Shown piece by piece: positions 32,245-44,405 of a DNA stretch of 64,000 nucleotides; the first letter of the stretch is position 1, and every line of letters begins with the position of its first letter. Both the position numbers and the translations under genes were made by a program. The DNA comes from Entamoeba invadens IP1 (Eukaryota; Evosea; Mastigamoebida; Endamoebidae). The DNA is taken from assembly GCF_000330505.1 (NCBI RefSeq), contig NW_004440113.1:706177-770176 (forward strand). The letters are read 5' to 3'. A model generated the notes under the pieces. That model was not told the DNA's origin and searched no databases. It saw only the letters and a list, made by a program, of their open reading frames with translations.

Positions 32245-32684
32245 GGACCTACATTGACCACCACCACCTCTTAAAATAGATTTATTTTTTCTATTTAGAA
32301 TCATATTCAAATTAAAATTATAGTAAATAGGAAAATGGGAAGATATTAGGTCTGGTTCCCGAATTCAAAAAATGCCGAAAATTCACCTCGAGTCAGTGAA
32401 AACCAAGTGAGACGGAGCATTGAAAAGAAGGCTCTGAAGACACACTCAAACAGTCTGTTTGTGCACCGTTTCACCCACTTTCCAAGTCCTCCCTTGGCGC
32501 GGATCCCCCCTGACCCCCCCCCGCAAGCGGGGGGGAACCACATCCGCGTCCACACAGTACGGACAAGGAAAGTGGGTGACATGGGGACGCACAAACAGTG
32601 GCTGAAAAATGGACTTCCTTTAAAAAGCACTCGCGGCAAATGTTTTTTTTTGGTAAAGGTGGTGGTGGTGGTCAATGTAGGTCC
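32245..32684. mobile_element. Palindromic GC-rich repeat element, copy 1 (440 bp)
   Basis: Perfect 24-bp inverted repeats bound it: 32245-32268 (GGACCTACATTGACCACCAC...) and 32661-32684. Inside is a second inverted pair with the core CACCCACTTTCC followed by GTCC and its complement. Between these lies a C-run/G-run arm (32507-32535) of unusual GC content for this window. It has no convincing ORF. A related palindrome occurs at 34647-34824. It looks like a non-autonomous, foldback-type element. Confidence 0.7.
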
Positions 32685-32726
32685 CTATTTTTTAAGTTAA
32701 AAAAATTATAAACAATAATAGTAATA

Positions 32727-32905
32727 CCTCACAAAAGTGGCACATCTGAAAAACAAATTCTCTCAAGAACGGGCATTTTTAGCCAACCAAACCTTAAAAA
32801 CATTCTCTATGGAACTCCTATTTTTGGTTTTGATATAAAATTGCCTGTTCTTGAAAGAGCCGCTCTTTAGATGTGCCATTTTTGGGAAGTTTCATTTTAG
32901 TAATA
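32727..32905. mobile_element. Degraded mariner-type MITE
   Basis: This stretch aligns by eye with the element at 62659-62840. Shared are a GGCACATCT/AGATGTGCC inverted pair (32739-32747 and 32869-32877), the CAAGA-CGGGCATTTT and CCAA-CAAACCTTA segments, and the right end GGGAAGTTT. The terminal CAGT motifs are decayed, so it is an old copy. It abuts the stop of the following minus-strand gene. Confidence 0.5.
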
Positions 32906-32918
32906 ATACAAACTTAAA

Positions 32919-34055
32919 TTAACAATGATTTGGATATGTTTGGGTAAAGCCATTATTTATAGGGTCCTCTATGGATTCTCCATAACCAAAAAAGAAAATT
33001 GGTTGTGTATGAGAATTGTCATAATGAGTTGAAAAACATTCTTCTCTATTTATGTCGGATTTATGTTCTATTTTTATTTCTTGTGGGTGGTCTGTGTCAT
33101 TTAATTCATAACAATTAAATGTTGATTTTTCTTGTTCTTCTGTTTGGTGCACTTTTGAATCCTGCACTTGTTGTTGTGACATGGTGTTTTGAACCGAATT
33201 ATTAAAGTCACACATTTCCACTGATTGTTCATTAATATGATAAATTTGTGACTCTTCACCGGTTGTCCATGACTTGACCCCTGTGGTTGGTTTAGGGGTC
33301 AAGTCACGGACAATCAATGAAGTATCATCTGGAGTTTTTTCTATGAAATCCTGTTGGGTTAGTGATATTTTTTGGTCGAAAAAGCTTGGGTTCAGAAAAA
33401 ATGTGTATTTTCCACACTTTTTGGTGTCATTTGTATTCATCAATATTTCGTAACTATCAGGAGTCGGCAATGGTTCGTTGTACATATAACTATATACTAA
33501 ATTATGAAACTTGGCGCCTTCCTCCAACAGCCATTTTTCTGAGAACAACACTTCGTCGTTCATCTTGATTGTGTTGATGTATTGTTTCTTCCAATTGTTG
33601 AGCGAGTCATAAGTCGATCTTTTTCCCTTTGCTCTCAAAGTGGCGTATCCTATGCTCTCTAAAATGTTGGCTATTTTATCCAGCATAAAAGCAAAGATTA
33701 GATCATCTTTTTTTCTGTCCTTTCTTGAATCTACAGTCTTTTTCCCCTTGTTTGTAAGAGCAGAAACAAAGTCGTTTATTGCTTTCGTCACGTCCCGTGA
33801 CTGACTCACAACTTCTCGGTCCCAAACTACTTGCCCCGTTACATCTTGGATTAGCAAGAGTTTGACTTCATGAATGTGTTCAGTCTTCTTTGACGGCTTC
33901 TGTAAGTCGAGTACATAGCCACACTTCAACAAAACATATAAACTTCCAAAAACAAGGTTTTCTTTCTTAAGTTTATTTGAATTCCTGGTCATACTTGTTG
34001 CTTTAATTTGACGAGCATTCTTCGGATGTTCAAAAGGCCTACCAGCTGATAGCAT
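32919..34055 (-). CDS. Two-repeat hypothetical protein, copy 2 (378 aa)
   Basis: This 378-residue protein is not in a family I recognise. It shares the two-block layout of the gene at 10911-12140. The first block is KKENLVFGSLYVLLKCGYVL (about 29-95). The second is KKDDLIFAFMLDKIANILES then IGYATLRAKGKRSTY (about 115-195). Each is a helical region with a Gly-aromatic turn and basic residues. The C-terminal 150 residues are acidic, Gln/Thr-rich and disordered. The layout (folded basic N-terminus, disordered tail) fits a nuclear regulator, but this is inference. The gene lies between a decayed MITE and a palindromic repeat element. Confidence 0.75.
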   Translation of the reverse strand: MLSAGRPFEHPKNARQIKATSMTRNSNKLKKENLVFGSLYVLLKCGYVLDLQKPSKKTEHIHEVKLLLIQDVTGQVVWDREVVSQSRDVTKAINDFVSALTNKGKKTVDSRKDRKKDDLIFAFMLDKIANILESIGYATLRAKGKRSTYDSLNNWKKQYINTIKMNDEVLFSEKWLLEEGAKFHNLVYSYMYNEPLPTPDSYEILMNTNDTKKCGKYTFFLNPSFFDQKISLTQQDFIEKTPDDTSLIVRDLTPKPTTGVKSWTTGEESQIYHINEQSVEMCDFNNSVQNTMSQQQVQDSKVHQTEEQEKSTFNCYELNDTDHPQEIKIEHKSDINREECFSTHYDNSHTQPIFFFGYGESIEDPINNGFTQTYPNHC

Positions 34056-34646
34056 TGTAATTATTTATTTGTCAAAGTGGGTTATTAAATAGCGCAATTT
34101 ATATTTAGAATAGACGGAATGTATTTTATTTCTTTATTTTATTCATCTTATTCTTAATACATAAATATGAATTACGAACGGATGTAATTCAAATAAAATA
34201 CCTTATTTTTTAAATTCTTAATCTTTCTCAGAAAAATAAAAAACAACAACAGTCCATAATTCAAATCAGCTACACCTTAAATGTTTCAATGATAAAGAAG
34301 TAATAGAAAAATGAGAACATTCCTTTACTTATTTTTTATTCTCCCTTGAAATTAGATGTCCCAAAAACGCATAATGGTCTGGAATTATATAAAAAAATAC
34401 TAAAGGTACTGAAACAATTAATTATAATACGTAATAAAAAGAAAAAGTATAGTGTATCATCACCTTCTGGGAATTAGACCTTAACTTTTATTTTTCTAAA
34501 AAGAAAACTAAATTTAGCATTATTTTGAAACTAATAATTACAAACGCTACAAAGTTCTAATAGGGTAATAAACCATATGGAATGACCAGAAACCCTTCAA
34601 TATTTAAATATCGAAAAACTGAAAAATTCAGATATCAAACAAGACA
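34056..34646. other. AT-rich intergenic region
   Basis: It contains the promoter region of the two-repeat gene. No gene is recognised. Confidence 0.6.
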
Positions 34647-34824
34647 GGACCTACATTGACCAAAATAATGTAGGTCGTCACAATGTGGATGATATCGTCA
34701 CTTCAGTTACTATGTGTCACTCGTTTCACCCACTTTCCTTGTCCTTTCCAGATGTAGTCCCCACTTGCAGAGGGAACCACACCAACGGAGGACATGGAAA
34801 GTGGATGAAACGAGTGACACATAG
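34647..34824. mobile_element. Palindromic repeat element, copy 2 (rearranged)
   Basis: It begins GGACCTACATTGACC, identical to the terminal repeat of the element at 32245. The mini-palindrome 34648-34657 / 34667-34676 brings both ends together. A second inverted pair (34710-34745 and 34789-34824; 34 of 36 bases complementary) has the same core CACCCACTTTCC followed by GTCC. It is therefore a related but rearranged copy. Confidence 0.65.
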
Positions 34825-35946
34825 ACTGTTATTTCGAGGTTTCTTAATTTTTATTTGGAATTTTTTTGAATTCTAAATATCGTGTGGTTTATAAAACCCA
34901 CATTGGTTCACTTTGCTATCGATGTGAAGCCCCAAAAATCCAACCAAAAAAATTAAGTTTATCAATGTGGATTTTTATATTTTTTTATGTAAAAAATCTT
35001 GTTATTACCAATTCTTTCAAAAATAAAAAAATGTTATTTATTTTGTTATTTAAACACCATTCTAAAGTTAATTTGCTAAATTCATAACAATTATTATTAT
35101 TGTTTTTATATTAAAAAATATGAAAATCAACGATGGAAAAAATGTATTGTTGATGAAAACACCAATACTGTTAATGTTTTAATAAAATTATTTCTAAATA
35201 TTGAAGAAAAAAGGAAAATCGATAAATAATTGTTTGCGTGATTGTTTTGTTTACTGTTTACATTCAAAAGAGTCGCCACAATGCAAGTTTTTTGTATGTC
35301 ATATCAAGTTCAAAAAATTGTGTTTTATTTAAGACAGTAACAGTATCGTAAGGTTAATTAAGCATTGATTGTAATGAAATGACTGGCATATTTTGAATAA
35401 TAAAAATAAACAATATATTTTATGATTATCTTTTTACTATATTTTTTAATTAGTTCATCACTTGAAATTATAAAAATAACAAGATTTTATAGATAATCAC
35501 TAAAAAAGATTAAATAAGCCATTTTTCTGTCCTCAATTTCTTTTATATAAAGAATGAAATTGGTATTTCTTTCAATGTTTGTTCACACAATACTAGGGCT
35601 CTCTCGCAAGTCAAAGCTTTTCGAGTTACTTTGATAATGGAAGACTGTCGGTCTTCAATTGTCAAAGTAACTTGTTAGTTTAATAAAAATCTCCTTCCCA
35701 TATTTAACCCAAAATCTAAAAGTTGACGAGGTTTGCGGAGTTAAAAACACATAACCAATTTCTAACAACACCAAAATTCAATTGAATTCAGATTGTATGA
35801 TTGTTTGATATTATTATTAATAAATTATATATATAGAATTATCAAAAGAGAAATTTGTAAATTATTTAATTATATATTTATAGTAAAAAATACTATTATT
35901 CATCAACTGAGAAAAATTGGTTGAAACCAAATGAATAGTTGGTGGA
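34825..35946. other. AT-rich intergenic region
   Basis: About 1.1 kb without a supported gene, ending at the DJ-1 stop. It contains a strong 21-bp imperfect hairpin at 35625-35671, listed separately. Confidence 0.6.
35625..35671. repeat. Intergenic 21-bp imperfect hairpin
   Basis: Bases 35625-35645 pair with 35651-35671 at 19 of 21 positions around a 5-base loop (TGTCG). It is less AT-rich than its surroundings. It could be a structured small RNA or a 3' processing signal; no known family is recognised. Confidence 0.5.
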
Positions 35947-36545
35947 TTAATAAGTAAAGTTTAAAACTAGTGGAGCCTCAGTTTCCTTCATTTTCTGTTC
36001 GCCTTTCAGTTCTTTAACAATAGCCAAAGCAAATTCAATTGCAGAGCCAGGTGCTTGACTTGTGATGACGTGGTTGTCAACAACAACTCTCTGTGAAACG
36101 GCGCTTTGATTATGTAACTTAGGTTGGAATGATGGGTAGCAAGTAGCACGTCTTCCTTCACTAATTGTTAATTTAACTCAAAAGTAAAAGAAACAACAAA
36201 CAGAATACCATTGGCCTCGAAGACTAAAGCTGGTGAAGCACATATGGCGGCTATGTATCGATTCTCAATTAGTTGTTGCTTAAGCATCGAAATCAAGAGA
36301 GTGTCTTTTGCCAAGTAATTAGCACCAGGGAGACCTCCTGGTAGACAGATGACATCGTACTTCTTGTTTTGGCACTCCTTTAATAAGCAGTCTGCCACAA
36401 GAGTCACTCCTCTTGAACATTTCGTCTCTTTCTTCTCTCCAATGGTGGCAATGGTCACAGCTATCCCAGCTCGGGCAACCACATCAGCGATGGACACAGC
36501 CTCAAGTTCTTCAACCGACTCTGCGATGACCAACAAAACACTCAT
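35947..36545 (-). CDS. DJ-1/PfpI family protein (Park7-like)
   Basis: Exon 1 is 36545-36202 and exon 2 is 36160-35947, separated by a 41-bp intron that starts GTTTGT and ends TTAG. Joining them restores GILEGRRATCYPSFQ and gives 185 residues, the family length. The N-terminus MSVLLVIAESVEELEAV and the nucleophile elbow AAICASPALV (Cys102) match DJ-1, as does the C-terminal VVVDNHVITSQAPGSAIEFA. Family roles include methylglyoxal/glyoxal detoxification and redox response. An in-frame ATG at 36587 would add 14 residues, but the downstream start matches the family. Read unspliced, the frame ends early and would look like a truncated gene. Confidence 0.93.
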
Positions 36546-37148
36546 TGTGTTTTTAGTTTCTTTTTTTATTGAAATACTTTTAACCATTTTTTGGGTTTTG
36601 CTACGCTTTTTGTTATGAATTATCGGGGATGAATATTTTGTAGTTCCATTCCTCTAATTTATTGTAAACTTATTATTAAAAACGTCAAAATGCTACTCTT
36701 TACATCAATCCCAATTATAATAATAACCATTGTATTATTATTTGAAAAATGGACAAAGAATCAATCCCAAATGTTTACAATTCACTAAATCTTTTCGATG
36801 GATTTTTTTAAAACCAAATAACCTTACGATTTTTTTATAAAACATTTTAAAAAAAAATGTTTTGTTGTTAAAAAAACCAATACAGCCTTAGTGTTTTAAT
36901 TAAACCAAAATTTTATTTAAAGGCATTGAGTTATTTGTTTAACATCAACCAAATTTTTATTGTAATAATTATTATGATAATAAGATTTGTTTTCTTTTCT
37001 CCTAAAAAACACTAAAATTATGAAATAGTAAAACAGTTTGAAAATGTCCAAAAAACGAATTGTTTTCATATGATAATATGAAATAAAAATCTATTGGATC
37101 AATTGTTCGAATATTGAAAACCCAATAGAACTTGAATAGATTAAAATA
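36546..37148. other. Intergenic region between divergent genes
   Basis: It separates the DJ-1 and TMK2 starts and must contain both promoters. A GAAC-type box (37128-37131) lies about 18 bases before the TMK2 signal-peptide ATG. No other feature is recognised. Confidence 0.5.
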
Positions 37149-40100
37149 ATGTTTCTCCTTCTTTGTATTGCATTAGTGAGAGGATCATCCACATGCAAAC
37201 CAAAGTCACAAAAATGTAGTGACGGCTTCAATATATACAGTTTGGCTTTATTTATTATATTTTAATATTATTTAAATATTATATATTTACAACGAGCAAC
37301 GTCAGGAAGCACGGCAATATCTTCATGTGAAATTGTGATGATTGACTATGACTTCCAATTTACATCTTCATGTCTCTCATTTTTTGACATCACACCACTT
37401 CTTGAAATTAATGCCAACTCGACCCTTAAATTGGAGCAAGGGGTATTTACAGCTGCGGGTGGTGTACATGTCAAAGGTGGTATCGAACTGCGGTTAAGTG
37501 GTGTCACAAATCCAGACCAGTTAAAGACGTTAGAGCTCGACCAAAATTCTAAAATATCATTTTTAGACAAGCTTATCTTTAATAATAATTATGAACTACA
37601 AGAAGGGCGAACATACAACTTTTCCAATCAAACAACCTTTACAGAGAATGCAACATTAGTTGTTAATTCAAAATCAACTTTATTCACTGATAAAATACTC
37701 TTTCAGGAATCCAGTTGTTTCAAAAACATAGGAAACTGCTCTGTAACATTTAGTGGCGATATCATTTTCAATGACCAAAGTACTTTGTCAACCAATTTGG
37801 TATTATGTCTCCACCAGTCAGGTAAAGGTAAATTAATATTCAGAGACTACTCAAAAGCATCAATTTCTGGATTTCAATTTGACAGTTTAATGGATGTTAT
37901 TATATCAGACAACGCTTCTTTTAATGTTTTATCTATGGGGATGCTTATTACAATGAATAATATCGTTCTCTCGGACTATTCAACAATGAATTTTATAGGA
38001 AAAATGAGTTCATTATCCTTTATGGCTGTGGGGAATGCTGTTGTCAATTTGTATTCCCCTTTCTTATTTAGTACAAATTCCCTTTCATTGGATGGATCGG
38101 CTGATGTCTCGACACAGTCTAGCACCATCTCACAGGCATACATAACGACTGAAACGGCAAGTACAACTAAAAATAGTCGACTGATGCTTTTAAATTGCCA
38201 ATTTGTTACGAAAAAATTTACGACAAGAAACACTTCAGTGGTCAAAATGAGTTCAACGCATTTTATTGCCGATGAAATAAACCAATATGATTCGAGTGAA
38301 ACCAATTTCACTAATGACAATATTGTAGAATCAACTTATTGGTATGCCAGAGACTCTTCATTTGTCACTATCGACTCCTCAAAAAATATCAATTTCTATC
38401 GTTTTCCAGAGTTGAGGGGAAATTCCACATTCATTGCAACAAATTCGTGTATTGAAGACAATCTTGATAATTCAATGGGTTCATTGACAATCACTGAAAA
38501 TTCACGGTTCATTCTGAAAAATTCTAATATCACGACTAACCACTTAATACGATCATACAACACACCAACTCTTCATTTGATAAATTCTACAATCTATGCA
38601 CACGACTTGGTGGGACTTTACTTGTCGTCAACACTCATCTCCGAGTCCTCACAAATTGTTATTGACCCTTTTGACACTACAAGTTATGGCGATTCCATAT
38701 TGTTTATTGCTAGTGAAGTTGTGATAAATTTGGGAGACCAAACAATATGCAAAGCACCTCCTTTTGATGTAAAAAATGGAAGCGTTAATATCGAAAAGGG
38801 TGCTGTTGTGGCACAGAGTGTATCAACATGTGTCAACGTCATATTCTTCGAATTTGAGAATCCCACTGTTAAGTATGACAAAAACACGTTCATCTCGTTG
38901 TACGACAATTTAATATTGCGCCGTTGCCCTTCAGTCATTGACACGAACATATACTGCGAATTAAAATACCAACCCACTGGAGCTGAGCTTTCCGACTCAA
39001 TTTGGAGTTTCCAGTTTTGTCCATGTCAAAATTCGGAGAGTTCGGTGTATGTGTATGCAGACCCTTCACAAGTTGATATTGGTAAAGAGAATATCGATAT
39101 TGTGTTTTATGACAAAGAAATAGATGCCATATTACAGAGTGTTGAAAGTGATACAATAACTCAAACCATTTCAGGGACAATTCGGTACTTGTATTTACCT
39201 AATGGGATTGTTGTTCAGGGTATTACAACTGACATGATAATAATAAATGACAAATACACACTAAAAGTACAACGAGACGTTCCAACACTCATTCAACATT
39301 TTCAAATTGGAGAGACGTCATTTGAAATCGACAATTCATTCAATTTGGTGTTCTACTTAAATAGTGGGTTTGATGTCTTTAATTTGACAATGGCAGAGTT
39401 CTTGTCGACAACAATGTTCATATCTGTAAACGGCATTTTTGTAAATGAAGAACTGGACCTCTGTGAAACAGTAATGATACAACCGGGTAGCGTCAGTTGT
39501 CTTCGTAAAAAGGTTCGTGCATGTCCCAATGGGTATTACCTTTCAGGGACATTATGTAAAGAATGCATTCAAAATTGTAAGATATGTACAGAGAATATCT
39601 GTAGTCTTTGTCAAGACAATTATCAATTGGTTAACGACTCATGTCTACCTGTCACTGATGAATTGTGTTTATATTACACCAATGAACATTGTACCACATG
39701 TTCTGAGGGTGGCGTAATCAATGGAACATGTGAAAAATCTTACAGCGACCCCAATTGTGTATCTTTTTATGAGGACACGTGCTTACTTTGCGACTACGTT
39801 AATAACTATTATATCAATCGAAATGGGTTGTGTATTAAAACTCTACACTCTTCAATTGTTTCATTTGATAGTGTCATTTCATGTGAAGATGGATATCATT
39901 TGGTTGGAAATGAATGTCGAAAGTGTGTAACTGGTTGTGCCAAATGTGACTCTTATAGATGTTTTCAATGTGCAGACACTTACACTATGATGAATACGAA
40001 TAATTGTCTGTTATCACATTGTTTAAAACAAGAGGGTGACATGTGCACTGAATGTGAATCAGAATATGCAATAACAGTTCAAGGTAGATGCGTCTTTCAA

Positions 40101-42251
40101 ATCGAACATTGTGTTGTTATGGGGATGTTAAATTGTCTTCAATGTGAACCGGGATGGTATTTGATTGGGCAAAATTGCTATAATACAACTACATCTTGTA
40201 TTGAACCAACCACATTTGGGTGTATCTCATGTGAGGATGGATATTATGCTACAGAGAAATATGTTTGCCAGCCGTGTAACAGAATTTGCTCGACTTGTGC
40301 ATTGGGGCCTTCATTGTGTCTGACATGTGGAAACTCGAATTACAAAGATGACGCCACTGGAAGTTGTATTTCAGACGTTGAAATACAAGAGAAATGCAGT
40401 AGCCATCTACCAAATGGGAAGTGTACAAGTTGCAATGATGGATATTATCTGAACAATTTGGCGTGTTTATCCTGTGATGTTTCGTGTAGTACTTGTGTAA
40501 TAGAAAAGAAGTGTATCACCTGTAACTCAACAAACTACATGAAAGATGGGACATGTGTTCCACAGACTTCAATTATTGGATGTAACTCTACAATTACACC
40601 AGAAAGTGGGTGCACATCGTGTCAAGATGGCTATTACCTTGCAACCTCTGATTGTGGTGTTTGTCCCATCAATTGCACGATATGTGACAATGCAGTGTGT
40701 TGTTTAGCATGCAAAGAGCGTTACATTTTAATGAGCAACAACGTCTGTATATTACAAGAGGACGTTCTTCATTGTGTCACAAGTAAAAATAGTAAATGCA
40801 CTAAATGTGAGTTTGGATATGCACCAAGTAAGGATGGCAGTTATTGCAATAATCAATATCCAAATTGGCTTATTGCAGTCATTTCAATTTGTGTTATACT
40901 CTTCTGTGTATTCATTGGTGTGATTATTATGCTAATAATTTTCCAAGTTATAATGCACAGGTACAAAAAGAACCGTGAAGAGAAGTATAAAATATTCTCG
41001 TTCGACAAAGAAAAGTTTAATTTCTTTACGTTGAACAAACACATCTCTTCAAATAAGAAGTTGATCACATTTGCACACGAATTGGAGGAGTTCGACAAAG
41101 ACAGTAGTAACGAAACCCAGCCTCTTCTCCGCACCAAAACAGTGTATGTGTCGACCATCCCTGTTATGAAACAAAGTATAGAAACTCTTTGTATTGGGAA
41201 TGAAACATCCCACTCATTAAAAATGCAGTTAATCCCCAAAAGTGACTCAGACAAACTTAAGATCTCAATAGAACCCAATGTGATAACCTTATACAAGAAC
41301 CAAGCATGTTCTATAAGTATTAAATTAACACCGTTATGTACACACCATATCATAGAAGACATCTCCATCATCACTAAGTCGATTAAATCAGGAGAAGAAT
41401 TACAATACTTCATGCATATCGATGTCGAGACGGAAATTAGCACACGACTCGACTATGATGATTTGATACAAGATAAAAAACTTGGTGAAGGTTCTTTTGG
41501 TATTGTGTACCTTGGAAATTACAAAGGCAACCAAGTTGCTATCAAAAAGTTGCGGTTTGTAGAGGGAGAGGCAATGATCGACTTTGGGAAGGAAGTTGAC
41601 ATGCTTTCCAAATTGAAGAGCGACTACACTGTTTACTTTTATGGTGCATGTTTCATAGAGAAACACGTCTGTATGGTCACTGAATTCGCACAATTTGGAA
41701 GTCTGAGAGATTACATGAAAGTGAATCTTCATAACCCCATTCTAATGAAACTTCGTATCAAATTCATGTCTGACTCGGCTAAGGGAATTGAGTATTTACA
41801 CAACAATGGCATTTTACATAGAGACATCAAGCCGGACAATATTCTTGTTGTCTCAATCGAAGAAAATGTATCGGTGAATGCCAAACTGACTGACTTTGGT
41901 GCTTCAAGAAGTATCAATTTGTTGATGACTGATATGACATTCACTAAAGGAGTGGGGACACCCGTTTATATGGCACCTGAAATTTTGGAAAGACAACACT
42001 ATAAAATGCCAGCAGATATATACTCCATGGGAATCGCAATCTATGAAATTATCACATGGAAATTCCCTTATCAAAACATGAGGTCGTGGGATGTAGCAGA
42101 CTTTGTAGCTTCTGGCAAACGTATGGATTTGTTAGAGATCCCACAAAAATACAGAGAGGTCATCGAACAGTGTTGGCGACAAGACCCCACTGAAAGATAC
42201 ACATCAACACAATTAAAGAAACAACTCAATTATATTTATGAAACAGAGTAA
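37149..42251 (+). CDS. Transmembrane kinase TMK2 (about 1681 aa)
   Basis: The long frame opens without an ATG near a signal sequence, so I add a first exon at 37149-37239 (MFLLLCIALVRGSSTCKPKS...) and an intron 37240-37296. That intron starts GTTTGG and ends GAG; an acceptor 9 bases later also keeps frame. Residues about 50-740 have many alternating hydrophobic segments like a beta-helix (NSTLKLEQGVF, SKISFLDKLIF). A Cys-rich CxxC region follows, then a transmembrane segment (NWLIAVISICVILFCVFIGV, nt about 40862-40921). Next come a beta-sandwich-like juxtamembrane region and a TKL-like kinase with GEGSFGIVYLG, VAIKK, HRDIKPDN, DFGAS and GTPVYMAPE, all catalytically complete. It likely acts as a surface receptor kinase. 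Confidence 0.85.
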
Positions 42252-42664
42252 TATAAATAACTCTTATTATTATATAGTTATTAGTTATCAATATTTAATT
42301 AATTGTTAAATACAACTTTTTTAAGTAAAATTAATTATTTTAATATGATAATAGTTATTCAAAAGAAAAAAAATGTTGTTTAAGGTAGTCAATGTGCTCT
42401 TATGAACATATCGAATAGAATTAAAGCCATTACTCTTGAGAACAGTTTGCACCTTCACAATTTAAATCACAAAGGTTTTGATTAGTCTCATGGACTAGTT
42501 TTAAGTCTTATATGTGTGTTGGAAGTCTAAATTAACAAAAATTATGGGCTTTATATAAACTATAATTTGTGGTATAATTAATTATAAAAACAACTATTCA
42601 AAAATATCAAAGGAAATAAATGGAAAAAAGTAACTAAAACAAATAGTAAAAACAGTAAAATATA
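42252..42664. other. AT-rich intergenic region
   Basis: A short spacer between TMK2 and the small minus-strand gene; both genes end here. Nothing else is seen. Confidence 0.6.
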
Positions 42665-42964
42665 CTATTCAAATGCGACGGAATTATCCATTCCAAAGGC
42701 TCTTTCCTCGATCTCCGGGTTCTTAATCAAGAAGAGGAGTGATTCGTACTGATTGTCCTCGTTCTCGAAATACATGGGCGCTGACTTTCTTGACTCGATG
42801 TCGGCAACATTTCGTCGTTGTACAACCTCTGCCGTAGTTGAGTACATTTTATTAATCTTCTCCCAAACATCATTTTTCTTTTGTTGTGATTTAAATGAAC
42901 GGTTGACAGTCTCGACAACGTTCGAATTGGGTCTTTTCAGACAGATGACGGTCTTCTTAGCCAT
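42665..42964 (-). CDS. Small hypothetical protein (99 aa)
   Basis: The protein has 99 residues and starts MAKKTVICLKRPNSNVVETV. It is basic in its N-terminal half (SFKSQQKKNDVWEKINKMYS) and acidic at its C-terminus (ENEDNQYE, IEERAFGMD). There is no membrane segment or signal peptide. Composition and the local rise in GC favour a real gene. I do not recognise the family. Confidence 0.6.
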   Translation of the reverse strand: MAKKTVICLKRPNSNVVETVNRSFKSQQKKNDVWEKINKMYSTTAEVVQRRNVADIESRKSAPMYFENEDNQYESLLFLIKNPEIEERAFGMDNSVAFE

Positions 42965-44184
42965 TAATTAATTACTTGAAAGGTTAGTTCATGTTTTATA
43001 GTTGTACTCGCCATTTCTGTAATGTGCTTAATTTGGTCTTTTTGTGCTTGTCTTTATCGAAGTTTGTAGGCGTTCTGTTCGGCCTAATTCCCTCTATGAG
43101 TTGCGGATTTTTCCCAATTGCCCACCCTTTTGGTAAAGCTCAACCTAAAAAATATCCCCAATCTTGTGGGATTTAAAAACCCCCTCCGCAATGTCGTATT
43201 CTTTTTACAAGTTAATAGTTTTTTGTTTCATAAGACTGGTTTATGTTATTAAGTATTAATTTCATATAGTTTTAATGATTCATTTTTTATGGTTATAAAA
43301 TTTCAGTATAAACGTGTCACCAAAAAATAGAAAAAAGCAATTCAATATTAAAAAAAAGTCGTGTGAAAAAGACTAACAAAACGGGATAATAGATAACTAG
43401 AAGCTTGAAAAATGTTCAACACTTATTCGAAACTTCGTTTCTCTATTTTTTTTTCTTGGTGACTTTATCTTTTTCAAATAAATAGTCAAATCTTGACCGG
43501 AATTGTGGGGTTTTTGTAAACAAAAACAAATTTGTTTTTTAATGACTTTGCAAATTAATAATTTAAGTAATTAAAATGTATTATAAAATTGTGGAATAAG
43601 AGATTTAACTTTCAAATTGCCGAAATAAATTAATAAACAAAGCAAATTCTTTTTTCTCAACAGAAAACCATTTAATAGTAAATAAATAGTATAATTTCAT
43701 ATTAATACTATTGATGTTTTTGTAAAGAATTGAAAACTGAACTCGAAAAACAAAGATACAATAATGAAATTTAGGAAACAAAGGAAAAAAGACAGAATTT
43801 GCAGAGTGGTTATAATTTAATATATTTTTTATTTGAATTTGGTTAACCTAAATCAAAATTATCACTTTTTATTTGATGGTGTGAAAATAATTTGATGATT
43901 TTTATCAAAAACGGTTGGTGGGTTTGCGATATTTTTACCTATACTCTCGGGAACTATTTTTAAAATCCCTTACATCTTATTTTTGGAAGGAAATAAAAAA
44001 TTTTGACTTTTATTTAAAAACAGTAAAATGAATAATTCCACCATTGAGTTTGATGTTTCACTTTTTTGGAACAAAACAAATTATTTAAAACAATCAACCT
44101 GATTAATGTTTGCAGTGTGGTCAACAAGCAAACTTATGTAAGGTTGTGGTAATTAATTATAAATTCATCATTTCATATATTATA
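42965..44184. other. AT-rich intergenic region
   Basis: About 1.2 kb with no gene. The first 230 bases upstream of the small gene are less AT-rich than the rest but contain no convincing frame. The right side ends at a MITE. Confidence 0.6.
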
Positions 44185-44405
44185 CAGTTAACGGAAAAAG
44201 GGGGATGCTGATTTAAATATTAATTAATTTAATATTATTAATAATAAATAATTAATATAAATTTATTTTGGTTTTTTCATTTTATTAATTTTTTGATTAA
44301 TAATTTATATTAAAATTAATAGTAATTTTATTATTTTTCGATTGAAATTAACCATTAGTTACGAGCATCCTCCTTTCTCTAGCATCCCCATATTTCCTCC
44401 TACTG
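44185..44405. mobile_element. Mariner-type MITE (221 bp), family with GGGGATGCT ends
   Basis: The element starts CAGTTAACGGAAA and ends with the complement of CAGTAGGAGGAAA. Both arms carry GGGGATGCT and are flanked by TA (44183-44184 and 44406-44407). Internal sequence is AT-rich and non-coding. The arms differ at several bases, so this is an older copy than the one at 853. Confidence 0.65.

Noticed and set aside
42991..43176. 61-codon plus-strand frame upstream of the small 99-aa gene
   Set aside because: Phe/Leu/Cys-rich with no family pattern; it probably reads the leader region of the minus-strand gene.
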